64,000 bases of DNA from Nocardioides marinisabuli (GCF_013466785.1 NZ_CP059163.1:2294001-2358000), one strand, 5' to 3'; positions 17,630-27,524 are shown, counted from the first letter of the stretch. Program-made: numbers and translations. The notes: a model not told the origin generated them from the sequence alone.

Positions 17630-18526
17630 TCAGGCGCCCTGGCCGGCCGGGACCGCCTCGGCGCCGTCGCCGGCCGACGAGCCGCTGGCCCGTCCCATGC
17701 GCCGCTCGACGTACTCGGCGAGCTTGCCCAGGCCGTAGTTGATGACGATGAAGATGGTCGCGATGATCAGCAGCGACTGGATCGGGTTGTCGAGGGTCTG
17801 CGCGATCAGGTTGCCGCGGCGCAGCAGCTCGAGGTAGCCCAGGCCGACCACCGCGGCCAGCGAGGTGTCCTTGAGGACGACCACCAGCTGGCTGATCAGG
17901 GCCGGGAGCATGACCCGGAAGGCCTGCGGCAGCAGGACCGTGCGCATCGCCTGGCCGTTGGTCAGGCCGACCGCCAGGGCCGCCTCGCGCTGCCCGCTGG
18001 GCAGCGACCCGACGCCGGCGCGCAGGATCTCGGCGATGATCACCGAGTTGTAGAGGGTCAGGCCGATGACCAGGTACCACAGCGCCGACTCGCCGGGCAG
18101 GCTCGAGACGTCGATGCCGAGCTCGACCATCGCACGCCACACGAAGACGATCGTCACGACCACCGGCAGCCCGCGGAACAGCTCGATCCAGGCCACGACC
18201 GGCACCCGCAGCACGCGGCCCAGCATCATCCGGGCCACGCCGAGCAGGACGCCGACCACCAGCGAGAACGCGATCGCGAGCACCGCTGCCACCAGCGTGG
18301 CCGACAGGCCCCTGCCGACCAGCTCCCAGACCTGGCTGAACCGGTCGTCGGAGGGGTTGAACCAGGGGCTCCACAGCTCGGAGTCGAACTGGCCGCGGTC
18401 GGCCAGGCGCAGGACCACGAGAACGGCCAGGCCGAGGAAGACGAGGACCGCGACGGCGGTGCCGATGCGGGCGCGGCGTACGGCGCGGGGGCCGGGGGCG
18501 TCGTAGAGGACCGAGGTCTGGCTCAT
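17630..18526 (-). CDS. gluD: Amino acid ABC transporter permease, GluD-like
   Basis: 298 residues, HisM/GluD family. An N-terminal cytoplasmic arm is followed by a helix (VAVLVFLGLAVLVVLRLA) and the permease core. The EAA loop is REAALAVGLTNGQAMRTVLLPQA. It forms a heterodimeric membrane channel with GluC. The ATG overlaps the gluC stop (18523-18526). The C-terminus ends in an Ala/Gly/Ser tail. It is the last gene of the minus-strand gluABCD set; the substrate is probably glutamate, by synteny and similarity to the Corynebacterium system. Confidence 0.85.
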   Translation of the reverse strand: MSQTSVLYDAPGPRAVRRARIGTAVAVLVFLGLAVLVVLRLADRGQFDSELWSPWFNPSDDRFSQVWELVGRGLSATLVAAVLAIAFSLVVGVLLGVARMMLGRVLRVPVVAWIELFRGLPVVVTIVFVWRAMVELGIDVSSLPGESALWYLVIGLTLYNSVIIAEILRAGVGSLPSGQREAALAVGLTNGQAMRTVLLPQAFRVMLPALISQLVVVLKDTSLAAVVGLGYLELLRRGNLIAQTLDNPIQSLLIIATIFIVINYGLGKLAEYVERRMGRASGSSAGDGAEAVPAGQGA

Positions 18527-19173
18527 CGCGCGATCGCCACCTTCCGCTCGATGACCGCCAGCAGGGCGCCGGCGCTCAGGGTGATGACGAGGTAGCCGAC
18601 CGCGACCCCGGTCAGGACCGGGATGTAGGCGAAGCCGCGGGCGCTGGTCAGGGTCTGCCCGACCTGCCACAGGTCGCCGCCGACGCCGAAGGCGCCGACG
18701 ACCGCGGAGTTCTTGAACATCGCGATCTGCACGCTGCCCAGCGGCGGCACCGTGGCGCGCAGCGCCTGCGGCAGGACCACCTGGGTCAGGGTCTGGGTGA
18801 AGGGCAGGCCGATGGCCCGGGCCGCCTCGGCCTGGCCGGCCGAGACGGAGTTGATGCCCGAGCGGATCGCCTCGCACACGAACGCGGAGGTGTAGATGAT
18901 CAGGCTCAGCACACCGAACCAGTAGAAGTCGATGTTGATGCCGAGCTCGGGCAGGCCGAAGGCCATGAAGAACAGCACGATGGTCAGCGGGCAGTTGCGG
19001 ATCACGGTGACCCACGCGGAGCCGAAGGCCCGCAGGGAGGCGACGGGGGAGACCCGGAACGCGGCGATCAGGGTGCCGAGCAGCAGCGAGCCCACGAGGC
19101 TCCAGCCGATGATGCCCAGCGAGCGCCAGAACCCGCTCCAGTAGAGGTCCAGGTTGTTGAACACCGGATCCAC
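18523..19173 (-). CDS. gluC: Amino acid ABC transporter permease, GluC-like
   Basis: 216 residues with about five membrane helices. The EAA-type loop is AEAARAIGLPFTQTLTQVVLPQA. It begins MDPVFNNLDLYWSGFWRSL, typical of GluC permeases. The gene lies 72 bp downstream of gluB and is coupled by a 4-nt overlap to gluD, so the permease pair is made together. Confidence 0.87.
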   Translation of the reverse strand: MDPVFNNLDLYWSGFWRSLGIIGWSLVGSLLLGTLIAAFRVSPVASLRAFGSAWVTVIRNCPLTIVLFFMAFGLPELGINIDFYWFGVLSLIIYTSAFVCEAIRSGINSVSAGQAEAARAIGLPFTQTLTQVVLPQALRATVPPLGSVQIAMFKNSAVVGAFGVGGDLWQVGQTLTSARGFAYIPVLTGVAVGYLVITLSAGALLAVIERKVAIAR

Positions 19174-19245
19174 GGTGGTTCCTCTCGGTGAGCCGGTGGG
19201 GGCGCGGGCCGCGCGCCCCCACCGGTCAGGGGTGAGTCAGACGGC

Positions 19246-20127
19246 TCAGGCGCAGGGAGCCGGCTCGGGCAGCTCGGGGGTCTCGGTGCCCTCGACCTGG
19301 CCCGCGGTGGCCTCCCAGGCCGCCACGTAGGCGTCCTCGTTGTCGGCGAGCGTCTCGTTGATGAACTCGCAGAACTCGACGTCACCCTTCTCGATGCCGA
19401 TGCCGTAGGGCTCCTCGGTGAACTGCTCGCCGACGAGCTTGAACTCGCCGTCGCTCTCGTCGACGAAGCCGAGCAGGATCACGTTGTCGGTGGTGACGAT
19501 GTCGACCTGGCCGTTGCCCAGGGCGTCGGCGCACTTGTCGTAGATGTCGAAGAGGACCAGCTGGTCGTCGGAGGCCAGGTACTCGCGGATCTGCTCCGAG
19601 GGCGTCGAGCCGGTGACCGAGCAGACCTTCATGTCGGGGTTGTCGGCGATGTCCTCGGGCCCGTTGAGCGAGTCGTTGTCGGCGTTGACCATCAGCTGCT
19701 GGCCGGCCTCGTAGTACGGCCCGGCGAAGGTGATGCGCTCGGCGCGCTCCTCGTTGATCGTGTACGTCGCCACGACCATGTCGACGTCGCCGTCCTCGAT
19801 GACCTGCTCGCGGATGTCGGAGGAGGCCTGCTTCCACTCGATGTCCTCGGGGGCGATGCCCATCGCGCCGGCGATGATCTTGGCGACCTCGACGTCGAAG
19901 CCCTCGGGGGTGTCCTCGAGGCCCAGGAGACCGAAGCCGGGCTGGTCGAACTTGGTGCCGACGGTCATCGAGCCGGCCTCGGCGAGCTCGGCCATGGTGG
20001 TGCCGGCGTCGAACTCAACGTCGGAGGCCACCTCGGGCTCGGGGGCGCTCTCGTCGTCGCCACAGGCGGCGAGGGACCCGGCCAGGACGACGCCCGCGAA
20101 GGCTGCCGTGAACTTGGTCAGACGCAT
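19246..20127 (-). CDS. gluB: Glutamate-type ABC transporter substrate-binding lipoprotein
   Basis: 293 residues. The signal peptide ends in the lipobox LAAC (about residues 19-22), so the mature protein is anchored to the outer face of the membrane by a lipid-modified Cys. The family-3 solute-binding fold is visible in GFDVEVAKIIAGAMG, the DMVVATYTINEERAERITFAGPYY region and the C-terminal DVEFCEFINETL. The Arg in ERAERI is a usual carboxylate ligand. The gene lies between gluA and gluC. A good RBS (AGGAGAATG on the minus strand) precedes the ATG. Confidence 0.9.
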   Translation of the reverse strand: MRLTKFTAAFAGVVLAGSLAACGDDESAPEPEVASDVEFDAGTTMAELAEAGSMTVGTKFDQPGFGLLGLEDTPEGFDVEVAKIIAGAMGIAPEDIEWKQASSDIREQVIEDGDVDMVVATYTINEERAERITFAGPYYEAGQQLMVNADNDSLNGPEDIADNPDMKVCSVTGSTPSEQIREYLASDDQLVLFDIYDKCADALGNGQVDIVTTDNVILLGFVDESDGEFKLVGEQFTEEPYGIGIEKGDVEFCEFINETLADNEDAYVAAWEATAGQVEGTETPELPEPAPCA

Positions 20128-20150
20128 CGTTCATTCTCCTTTGTCGGCGG

Positions 20151-20190
20151 AACTGAGTGGTGCTGAGTGGAACTGGGTGGTGCTGGGTGG
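20151..20190. repeat. 10-bp tandem repeat in the gluA-gluB spacer
   Basis: Four consecutive 10-mers of pattern (A/T)(A/G)CTG(A/G)GTGG, alternating AACTG and TGCTG starts. They lie between the gluA stop and the gluB ribosome-binding site. They are probably transcribed in the operon mRNA; no stable hairpin is evident. Confidence 0.6.
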
Positions 20191-20196
20191 TGCGGG

Positions 20197-20976
<780 letters not shown>

Positions 20977-21028
20977 ACCGACTGACCCTAGCCACCCGTG
21001 GCCCCTTCGTGCCACGCTCAGGCTGCTC

Positions 21029-22610
21029 TCAGGTGGTCACATCTTCGTTGCGGTTCTGCGCGCGGGAGGGTGCGGGAGCCAGGAACACGGGGTTGGTCAG
21101 GGCCACCACGGGCAGCGCCGGGACCCCCTCGACCGGGTTCACGACCGGCGCCCCGTCGAGGCGGCGGACCTCGGCGCGCACGAACGGCGCTGCCCCGGCG
21201 CGCACCTGCACCGTCACCTCGGCGCGTCCCGCGGCGTCGGTCACCGCGCCCGCCAGCGGACCGAGCGGGCCCCACACCTGCGCCAGGCAGCCGGGCACCC
21301 CGCCGACCTCGAGGCGCACGTCGACCACGTCGGCCGGCCCGGCGTCCAGGCTCTGGCCGCAACCGGCCGCGCGCCCCGCCGAGGCGCGCCTCCAGGCCCA
21401 GCTCGACCGCCGAGGACTCCGCGAGCCAGGACCGGCCGCGGCGCAGCCCGCGCACCACCGCGCCGACCGAGAGCTGCTCGGCGTGCACGACTGTCTGGGC
21501 CCGCCCGACCTGCTGGCCGTCGTGGTGGCTGTCGGAGGAGCCCACGGCCGGCACGAAGCGACCCGCGACCAGCAGGGCGTGCCAGGCGCTCAAAGCGGTC
21601 TGGTCGTCGAGGGTCCACGGGCCGTTCCACAGCTCGACGGCGTCGACGTCGTCGTAGCCGTACTGCCAGGTCGAGCCGGCGGTCGGCGCGAACGGGTGCG
21701 CGGCGACCGACATCCCGCCCAGGCGGCGCACCCGCTCGGTGAAGCGGCCCAGCTGGTCGTCCTCGGGGCGGTAGCGCCAGTCGATCCAGGCGCCGGCGGG
21801 CTGGCCGAGGGTCACGCAGTGCCCGGCCCGGGTGGTGACCTCCTCGCCCGGGACCACCAGGAAGTCGTCGGGCACGTGGCGGCCCCAGGTCAGGTGCGCG
21901 GAGGTGGTGTTGTGCTCGGTGGAGGCCAGGAAGTCGAGCCCGGCCTCGCGCGCCAGCGCCAGCAGCGAGGCCTGGGTGTGGCGGCCGTCTGAGTGCACGG
22001 TGTGGGTGTGCAGGTCGCCGCGGTACCAGCCGGGGCCGGTGCCGCGCACCCGCCGCGGAGCCGGGCGGGGGCGGAAGCGCTGCCCCCGCGCGCCACCGCG
22101 GTGCAGGGTCACGGTGACCGTCCACTCCACCCCGGGCGGCACGACGGTGAAGGGGCCGAGCACGACGTGCCAGGTGCCCGCGCCGATCGGTCCCGCCAGG
22201 TAGCCGGGGGTGGCGCGGCTGCGGCTGATGCTGAACCGGTCGCGCGCCCCGCCGGACCAGCCGCGGAACCCGGCCGCGTCGCCCAGGCCCTTGCCGGAGG
22301 CGTCGAAGATCCCGATGTCGATGATGTTGAAGGAGACCCCGGCGCCGGTCTCGAGCTTGTCGTAGCCGTAGGCGACGTCGATGCGGGTGGTGCCGCGCGG
22401 CACCTCGACCGGCAGGTAGTGCCAGTCGGGGTCGCCGACGCCGGTGAACCGGCCGCGGTAGACCAGCCCCGCCGCGGTCGCCCCGTCGGCGGCGTACGAC
22501 GCGGTGGGCGGCACCAGCACGGCCGAGGCGCCCGCCAGGCCGGCGCCGAGGCCGGCCCCGATGACGGCGCGCCGGCCGGCGGCGGCAGGGGGAGGGGAGA
22601 GCTCGCACAC
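21029..22610 (-). pseudogene. CehA/McbA-type PHP metallohydrolase, frameshifted near the 3' end
   Basis: The start is the GTG at 22610, preceded by GGAG. A twin-arginine-like [19 protein letters not shown] signal is followed by a beta-sandwich region and a PHP domain with intact ligands: GDLHTHTVHSDG, STEHNTTSAH, VAAHPFAP and VGSSDSHH. After ELGLEARLGG the frame degenerates into Arg/Gly-rich shadow. Dropping one C from the C4 run at 21374-21377 (plus strand) restores a sensible C-terminal domain that continues to the stop at 21029 (LEVGGVPGCLAQVWGPLG and so on). Either a recent pseudogene or a consensus error; the catalytic domain is undamaged. The likely function is an exported phosphoesterase-type hydrolase. 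Confidence 0.75.
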
Positions 22611-22686
22611 ACCGCTCCAACGAGCGCCGGGGGCCGGGGTGATGGATTCGGGCGGGCCCGCCGCGCCGCCGTACCCTGGGAGCGTC

Positions 22687-24204
22687 ATGACTGCCACCAC
22701 CGCCCAGCCCGAGGCCGCCGTGCCCACGACCGGCCGCACCTACGAGGTCAAGACCTACGGGTGCCAGATGAACGTCCACGACTCCGAGCGGCTCACCGGG
22801 CTGCTGGAGGACGCGGGCTACGTGGCCTTCGACAAGCAGGGCGCCCCGGCCGGCGAGCAGGCCGACGTGGTCGTCTTCAACACCTGCGCGGTGCGCGAGA
22901 ACGCCGACAACAAGCTCTACGGCAACCTCTCCCACCTCGCGCCCATCAAGGCCGCGCGCCCCGGCATGCAGATCGCCGTCGGCGGCTGCCTGGCGCAGAA
23001 GGACCGCGCCACCATCACCGACCGGGCGCCGTACGTCGACGTGGTCTTCGGCACCCACAACATCGGCTCGCTGCCGGTGCTGCTCGAGCGGGCCCGCGTG
23101 GCCGAGGAGGCCCAGGTCGAGATCCTGGAGTCGCTCGACGTCTTCCCCTCGACGCTGCCCACCAAGCGCGAGTCGGCGTACGCCGCGTGGGTCTCGATCT
23201 CGGTCGGCTGCAACAACACCTGCACCTTCTGCATCGTGCCCGCGCTGCGCGGCAAGGAGAAGGACCGTCGCCCCGGCGACATCCTCGCCGAGATCCGCGC
23301 GCTGGTCGCCGAGGGCGTCTCCGAGGTGACCCTGCTGGGCCAGAACGTCAACGCCTACGGCGTGGAGTTCGGCGACCGGCAGGCCTTCTCCAAGCTGCTG
23401 CGCGCCTGCGGCGACATCGAGGGCCTCGAGCGGGTGCGCTTCACCAGCCCGCACCCGGCCGAGTTCACCGACGACGTCATCGAGGCGATGGCCGAGACGC
23501 CCAACGTGATGCCGAGCCTGCACATGCCGCTGCAGTCGGGCTCCGACAAGGTGCTCAAGGACATGCGACGCTCCTACCGCTCCACCAAGTACCTCGGCAT
23601 CATCGAGCGGGTGCGCGCGGCGATCCCAGAGGCAGCCATCACCACCGACATCATCGTCGGCTTCCCCGGCGAGACCGAGGAGGACTTCGCCGAGACGCTG
23701 CGCGTGGTCGCGGAGTCGCGGTTCTCCTCCGCCTTCACCTTCCAGTACTCCAAGCGCCCCGGTACGCCGGCCGCGACGCTGCCCGACCAGGTCCCGCCCG
23801 AGGTGGTCAAGGACCGCTACGGCCGCCTGGTCGACCTGGTCAACGAGATCGCCTGGACCGAGAACAAGAAGATGGTCGGGCGCACCCTCGAGCTGATGGT
23901 CGCCGAGGGCGAGGGCCGCAAGGACGCCGAGACGCTGCGGCTCTCCGGGCGCGCCCCCGACAACCGGCTCGTGCACTTCGTGGCTCCGCAGGAGGAGGTG
24001 CGCCCCGGTGACATGGTCACCGTCGAGGTCACCTATGCCGCCCCGCACCACCTGGTCGCCGACCGCGTGGTCTCCGTGCGACGTACCCGCTCGGGCGACG
24101 CGTGGGAGGCCCGCACCAGGGCCCCGAAGCCGACCGGTGTCGGGCTGGGCATGCCGTCGGTCGGGGTGCCGGCACCGCTGCCCGACGCCCCCGCCTGCCG
24201 CTGA
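22687..24204 (+). CDS. miaB: tRNA (i6A37) methylthiotransferase
   Basis: 505 residues. The N-terminal UPF0004 domain has three Fe-S Cys ([23 protein letters not shown]). The radical-SAM core has CNNTCTFC (CxxxCxxC), and a C-terminal TRAM domain follows (about 385-455). MiaB converts i6A37 to ms2i6A37 in tRNAs reading UNN codons. The C-terminal 40 residues after the TRAM domain are a Pro/Gly-rich extension. Its TGA lies inside the first unit of a 22-bp tandem array. miaA, which makes the substrate i6A37, is 1.8 kb downstream. Confidence 0.95.
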   Translation: MTATTAQPEAAVPTTGRTYEVKTYGCQMNVHDSERLTGLLEDAGYVAFDKQGAPAGEQADVVVFNTCAVRENADNKLYGNLSHLAPIKAARPGMQIAVGGCLAQKDRATITDRAPYVDVVFGTHNIGSLPVLLERARVAEEAQVEILESLDVFPSTLPTKRESAYAAWVSISVGCNNTCTFCIVPALRGKEKDRRPGDILAEIRALVAEGVSEVTLLGQNVNAYGVEFGDRQAFSKLLRACGDIEGLERVRFTSPHPAEFTDDVIEAMAETPNVMPSLHMPLQSGSDKVLKDMRRSYRSTKYLGIIERVRAAIPEAAITTDIIVGFPGETEEDFAETLRVVAESRFSSAFTFQYSKRPGTPAATLPDQVPPEVVKDRYGRLVDLVNEIAWTENKKMVGRTLELMVAEGEGRKDAETLRLSGRAPDNRLVHFVAPQEEVRPGDMVTVEVTYAAPHHLVADRVVSVRRTRSGDAWEARTRAPKPTGVGLGMPSVGVPAPLPDAPACR

Positions 24205-24389
24205 CCCGGCGCAAATGTCGCGCTGACCCGGCGCAAATGTCGCGCTGACCCGGCACAGATCTCGCGCTGACCCGGCCCGGATCTCCCTCTATCCGGAGCA
24301 GGCCGGGTCGACGCGAGATCCGGGCCGGGTGGACGCGAGATACGCGCCGGGTGGACGCGAGATACGGGCCGGGTGGACGCGAGATACGG
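24201..24389. repeat. 22-bp-period tandem arrays in head-to-head inverted arrangement
   Basis: Left arm: units start at 24201, 24223, 24245 and 24267, of pattern CTGACCCGGCGCAAATGTCG. Right arm: units start at 24302, 24324, 24346 and 24368, of pattern GCCGGGTGGACGCGAGATAC, which is the reverse-complement family of the left arm. The miaB stop codon (24202-24204) is part of the first unit. A large cruciform/hairpin is possible. It lies between convergent genes. Confidence 0.85.
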
Positions 24390-24410
24390 GACGTCTCGGC
24401 GTGAGCCTGG

Positions 24411-24692
24411 TCAGTCCTTGCTGCGGGGGTCGATCGAGGAGTAGCCGGCCTTGGGGGTCAGCCCCTCGGGCTGCGGCTCCTCGCCGCCGCGGGTCTTCTC
24501 GGGCTTCTCGGGGTCCGGGACGCCGTGCTCGTCGGAGACCGAGGTGTCCTTGACCCCGTCGGTGCCGTGCTGGCCCGGGCCGGTCGAGCCCTCGCGCTCG
24601 CTGCTGACGCCCATGTCGCCGGCCAGCTCGTCGTTGGAGTGCCGCGGGTCGTCGGCCTCGCGGCCGGTCCGGGGGTCGGTGGGCGTGCTCAT
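24411..24692 (-). CDS. Small hydrophilic protein of unknown function
   Basis: 93 residues, rich in Asp, Glu, Pro, Gly and Ser, with no membrane segment or Cys, and probably intrinsically disordered. The ATG overlaps the preceding stop (24689-24692). Last gene of a minus-strand cluster of five overlapping or abutting genes that fills the gap between miaB and miaA. I do not recognise the family. Third-position GC and the overlaps support it being real. Confidence 0.65.
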   Translation of the reverse strand: MSTPTDPRTGREADDPRHSNDELAGDMGVSSEREGSTGPGQHGTDGVKDTSVSDEHGVPDPEKPEKTRGGEEPQPEGLTPKAGYSSIDPRSKD

Positions 24693-24949
24693 GCCGGCGA
24701 CTCCTCGGTCGGGGCGACGTCGTCGGCGTCGTCATCGTCGTCGGTGGCCTTGGTGCTGGTGTCCTCGCCCTCGCTGGTCTCGGCGGGGGCGTTCTCGGTG
24801 GCCGGGTTGGCGCTCGCGGCGAGGTCGGGCACGACGGGCTGGTCGCTGACCTCGCCGATCGCGTCGACGCCGCCGGGCACCAGCTCCGGCTCCTCGGCCT
24901 GCGGGGTGGGCATCGGGCCGAGGTCCTCGGCGCCGTTGGTGTCGCTCAT
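24689..24949 (-). CDS. Small acidic protein of unknown function
   Basis: 86 residues from the ATG at 24949. Strongly acidic, with a DDDDDADD run near the C-terminus, and predicted disordered. The start overlaps the Nudix stop by four bases and the stop overlaps the next start, so synthesis is coupled to both neighbours. No recognisable domain. The upstream in-frame extension is Arg-rich shadow of the Nudix gene and was discarded. Confidence 0.65.
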   Translation of the reverse strand: MSDTNGAEDLGPMPTPQAEEPELVPGGVDAIGEVSDQPVVPDLAASANPATENAPAETSEGEDTSTKATDDDDDADDVAPTEESPA

Positions 24950-25512
24950 CTGCTGAGTCCTTCCTGGTGGGCGGCGACGGGGAGGTCCGCGTCGAAGCCG
25001 AAGGTGCTGTAGGGACTGCTCGTGCCGGTGCGGAGGCTCTCCAGCACCGCCCGCTCGTGCGGGACGACCGGGTCGGGCAGCGCATCTAGGTCGTCGAGCG
25101 CGCACCAGCGCAGCCCCGCGGACTTCTCAGGCTCCACGACTCTGGGCTCGCCGCTCCACGAGGAGGCGGTGAAGAAGAAGTCGATGCGCTCGTCGATCGG
25201 CTCCCCACCGCGGGTGCGGTGCATGGCGGTGACGAAGGAGAGGGCGAGGTCCTCGACGCCGATCTCCTCGCGCGCCTCGCGGTGCGCCGCGTCGTACGCC
25301 GTCTCGCCACGCTCGACGTGGCCGGCGGCCGCCGCGGCCCAGTGGCCGTCCATGTAGCCGGTGCCGCGGCGCAGCTGGAGCAGCACCTCGGACCCGGCCC
25401 CGCCGCTGCGCAGCAGGAAGACGTAGGCGGCGGGCACGACGACGAAGCGGCCGTGGTGCGGCGCTGCGCCGGTCATCGGGCCGGTCATCGGGCCGGTGGC
25501 TGGGCTGGTCAT
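24946..25512 (-). CDS. Nudix hydrolase
   Basis: 188 residues. A complete Nudix box is seen, GHVERGETAYDAAHREAREEIGV (G-x5-E-x7-REUXEEXGU). The fold starts at HHGRFVVVPAAYVFLLR, after a short Met/Thr/Gly-rich leader (MTSPATGPMTGPMTG) that offers several possible starts; 25512 is the first after the upstream stop. Substrates of this class are nucleoside diphosphates linked to another moiety, often oxidised nucleotides. It is in the middle of the small-protein cluster. Confidence 0.85.
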   Translation of the reverse strand: MTSPATGPMTGPMTGAAPHHGRFVVVPAAYVFLLRSGGAGSEVLLQLRRGTGYMDGHWAAAAAGHVERGETAYDAAHREAREEIGVEDLALSFVTAMHRTRGGEPIDERIDFFFTASSWSGEPRVVEPEKSAGLRWCALDDLDALPDPVVPHERAVLESLRTGTSSPYSTFGFDADLPVAAHQEGLSR

Positions 25513-25519
25513 CGGGCGG

Positions 25520-25696
25520 TCACTGGCTGGGCTGGTCCTCGGAGGTCTCGGCGTTGCGCTCGTGCTCGGCCGCGGCGGCACCGTCGACCGGGCGCTCGGC
25601 GTCCTCGCCGGGCAGCTCGCCAGCGTGCTCGCCGGGCGGGTCCTCCTCGGTGGGCAGCGGGTGCTCCTCGCGCTCCTCGGGCACGGGTGCGGTCAC
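25520..25696 (-). CDS. Very small acidic protein of unknown function
   Basis: 58 residues from a GTG at 25696 that overlaps the stop of the upstream gene (25693-25696). Composition is Glu/Pro/Ala rich (PEEREEHPLPTEEDPPGEH), with no hydrophobic core, and likely disordered. It could be missed by gene callers. The tight GTGA overlap and GC-rich third positions argue that it is translated. Function unknown. Confidence 0.55.
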   Translation of the reverse strand: MTAPVPEEREEHPLPTEEDPPGEHAGELPGEDAERPVDGAAAAEHERNAETSEDQPSQ

Positions 25697-25956
25697 GGCG
25701 TGTCCTCCGTCCGGGGGTAGGTGGTGGGCGGGTTGTCGGGCGGCAGGTCGTCCTTCTTGCCGTCGAGCTTGTCGAGACCGTCCTTGGCCTTCGAGACGCC
25801 CTTGGCGATCTTGTCGCTGTGCTTGCCGCCGGTGCGCTGGTCGGCGGCCCGGGCCGCCTTGTCGATGCCGTCGGAGATCTTGTCGCCGTGCTTGTCGACG
25901 GCGTCGGTCACCTTGCCGCGCAGCTTGTCGATGTTGCGCCTGTTGAAGAAACCCAT
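25693..25956 (-). CDS. MT0933-like antitoxin family protein
   Basis: 87 residues: MGFFNRRNIDKLRGKVTDAV, then repeats of K-x-x-D-K-I-x-x-G-I/V-D/S-K (GDKISDGIDKAARAADQRTG and SDKIAKGVSKAKDGLDKLDG). This is the amphipathic Lys/Asp pattern of the MT0933/Rv0909 family, one member of which is an antitoxin in Mycobacterium tuberculosis. No toxin-like partner of the Rv0910 type is next to it, so the antitoxin label is only a family name here. First gene of the five-gene minus-strand cluster; its promoter would face miaA divergently. Confidence 0.78.
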   Translation of the reverse strand: MGFFNRRNIDKLRGKVTDAVDKHGDKISDGIDKAARAADQRTGGKHSDKIAKGVSKAKDGLDKLDGKKDDLPPDNPPTTYPRTEDTP

Positions 25957-26003
25957 CTCGGCCTCCTGGTCGGTGCGGGTGGGGTGATTGCCACACTAGT
26001 CAC

Positions 26004-26975
26004 ATGTCAGCACCGGCCGGGACGCCCGAGGGGATGGGGAGCGACCCCGTCGTGGTCGCGGTCGTCGGCGCCACCGCGTCCGGCAAGAGCGGGCTCTCCC
26101 TCGACCTGGCCGAGCGGCTCGGCGGCGAGGTGGTCAACACCGACGCGATGCAGCTCTACCGCGGCATGGACGTCGGCACCGCCAAGCTGCCGCCGGCCGA
26201 GCGGCGCGGCGTCCCGCACCACCTGCTCGACCTGCTCGAGGTCACCGAGCCGGCCAACGTCGCGCACTTCCAGGAGCTGGCGCGCGGGCTGATCGGCGAG
26301 CTGCGCGGGCGCGGCCGGGTGCCGGTGCTGGTCGGGGGGTCGGCCCTCTACACCCGCGCGGTGCTCGACGAGTTCGAGTTCCCCGGCACCGACAGCGCGC
26401 TGCGCGCCCGGCTGGAGGCCGAGGCCGAGGAGGCCGGCAGCGCGGCCCTGCACGCCCGGCTCGCCGCCCGCGACCCGGAGGCCGCCGCGCGCATCGAGCC
26501 CGGGAACACCCGCCGCGTGGTGCGCGCCCTGGAGGTCGTCGAGCTGACCGGCCGGCCCTTCAGCGCCTCCCTGCCGCGCCTGGTCTACGTCGACCCGCGC
26601 ACCGTGCAGATCGGCGTCGACATCGACCGGCCCACCCTCGACGCGCGCATCGAGCAGCGGGTGGCGCAGATGTTCGACGACGGCTTCGTCGCCGAGGTGG
26701 AGCGGCTGCTGGGCGAGGGGCTCGACGAGGGGCTGACCGCCCGCCGCGCGATCGGCTACCGCGAGGTGGCGGCGTACGTCGCCGGCGAGCTGGGGCTCGA
26801 GGAGGCCCGCGAGCGCACCGTGGTGGCGACCCGGCGCTTCGCGCGGCGCCAGGACTCGTGGTTCCGCAAGGACCCGCGCATCGTGTGGGTCGACCACGAC
26901 GACCCGGCCCGCGTCGAGGTCGCGGTGGCCGCCGTCGAGCGGGTGTCGGCGATCGGTGGCAGCATCGGAGCATGA
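26004..26975 (+). CDS. miaA: tRNA dimethylallyltransferase
   Basis: 323 residues. The P-loop is VVGATASGKSGLSLDLA, followed by NTDAMQLYRGMDVGTAK, which holds the catalytic Asp and the substrate loop. PHHLLDLLEV, VLVGGSALYTRAVLD and the C-terminal RRAIGYRE follow, as in the family. The enzyme adds an isopentenyl group to A37 of tRNA, the step before MiaB. An alternative start at Met11 would remove a short Ala/Gly/Pro leader. The stop overlaps the next ATG (26972-26975). Confidence 0.95.
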   Translation: MSAPAGTPEGMGSDPVVVAVVGATASGKSGLSLDLAERLGGEVVNTDAMQLYRGMDVGTAKLPPAERRGVPHHLLDLLEVTEPANVAHFQELARGLIGELRGRGRVPVLVGGSALYTRAVLDEFEFPGTDSALRARLEAEAEEAGSAALHARLAARDPEAAARIEPGNTRRVVRALEVVELTGRPFSASLPRLVYVDPRTVQIGVDIDRPTLDARIEQRVAQMFDDGFVAEVERLLGEGLDEGLTARRAIGYREVAAYVAGELGLEEARERTVVATRRFARRQDSWFRKDPRIVWVDHDDPARVEVAVAAVERVSAIGGSIGA

Positions 26976-27514
26976 CCCGCACCACCTACTACGTTGCCTC
27001 GACGCTCGACGGGTTCATCGCCGACGAGCACGACTCCCTCGACTGGCTCTTCCGCCAGCAGATCGACGACGACGGCCCGATGGGCTACCCGGCGTTCATC
27101 TCCGGCATCGGGGCGCTGCTGATGGGCTCGACGACCTACGAGTGGATCCGCACCCACGACGAGGCTGGGGACGGCTGGCCCTACGAGCAGCCGTGCTGGG
27201 TCTTCACCCATCGCGACCTGCCGCGCATCGAGGGCGCCGACGTCCGCCTCGTCAGCGGTGCGGTCACCGAGGTGTGGCCCGAGGTGCTGGCCGCCGCCGG
27301 CGGCAGCGGCGTGTGGGTGGTCGGCGGTGGCGCGCTGGCCTCCCAGCTGGCCGCCGAGGGGCTGCTCGACGAGGTGGTCGTGGCGATCGCGCCCGTCGTG
27401 CTGGGTGCCGGGCGTCCGCTGATGACCGAGGCGCTCGACCTGCGCCTGGTCGACCTGGCGCGCAACGGCGACTTCGCCTGCGCCCGCTACGACGTCGTAC
27501 GCCCGCCCGCGTAG
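26972..27514 (+). CDS. Dihydrofolate reductase family protein (RibD C-terminal fold)
   Basis: 180 residues. It begins TYYVASTLDGFIAD, the DHFR/RibD-C fold start. LLMGSTTYEWI (cofactor-binding strand-helix) and VWVVGGGALASQLAAEGLLDEV (Gly-rich NADPH loop) follow. This is the YyaP/YwjB-like subgroup, not true FolA; a reductase acting on a pteridine or pyrimidine-like substrate is assumed. It is translationally coupled to miaA. Confidence 0.85.
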   Translation: MTRTTYYVASTLDGFIADEHDSLDWLFRQQIDDDGPMGYPAFISGIGALLMGSTTYEWIRTHDEAGDGWPYEQPCWVFTHRDLPRIEGADVRLVSGAVTEVWPEVLAAAGGSGVWVVGGGALASQLAAEGLLDEVVVAIAPVVLGAGRPLMTEALDLRLVDLARNGDFACARYDVVRPPA

Positions 27515-27524
27515 GTTGGTCCGG

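Noticed and set aside
24201..24389. CRISPR array
   Set aside because: The units are head-to-tail with no spacers, the two arms are inverted, and no cas genes are near.
25693..25956. Complete toxin-antitoxin module
   Set aside because: The MT0933-like protein has no recognisable toxin partner next to it.
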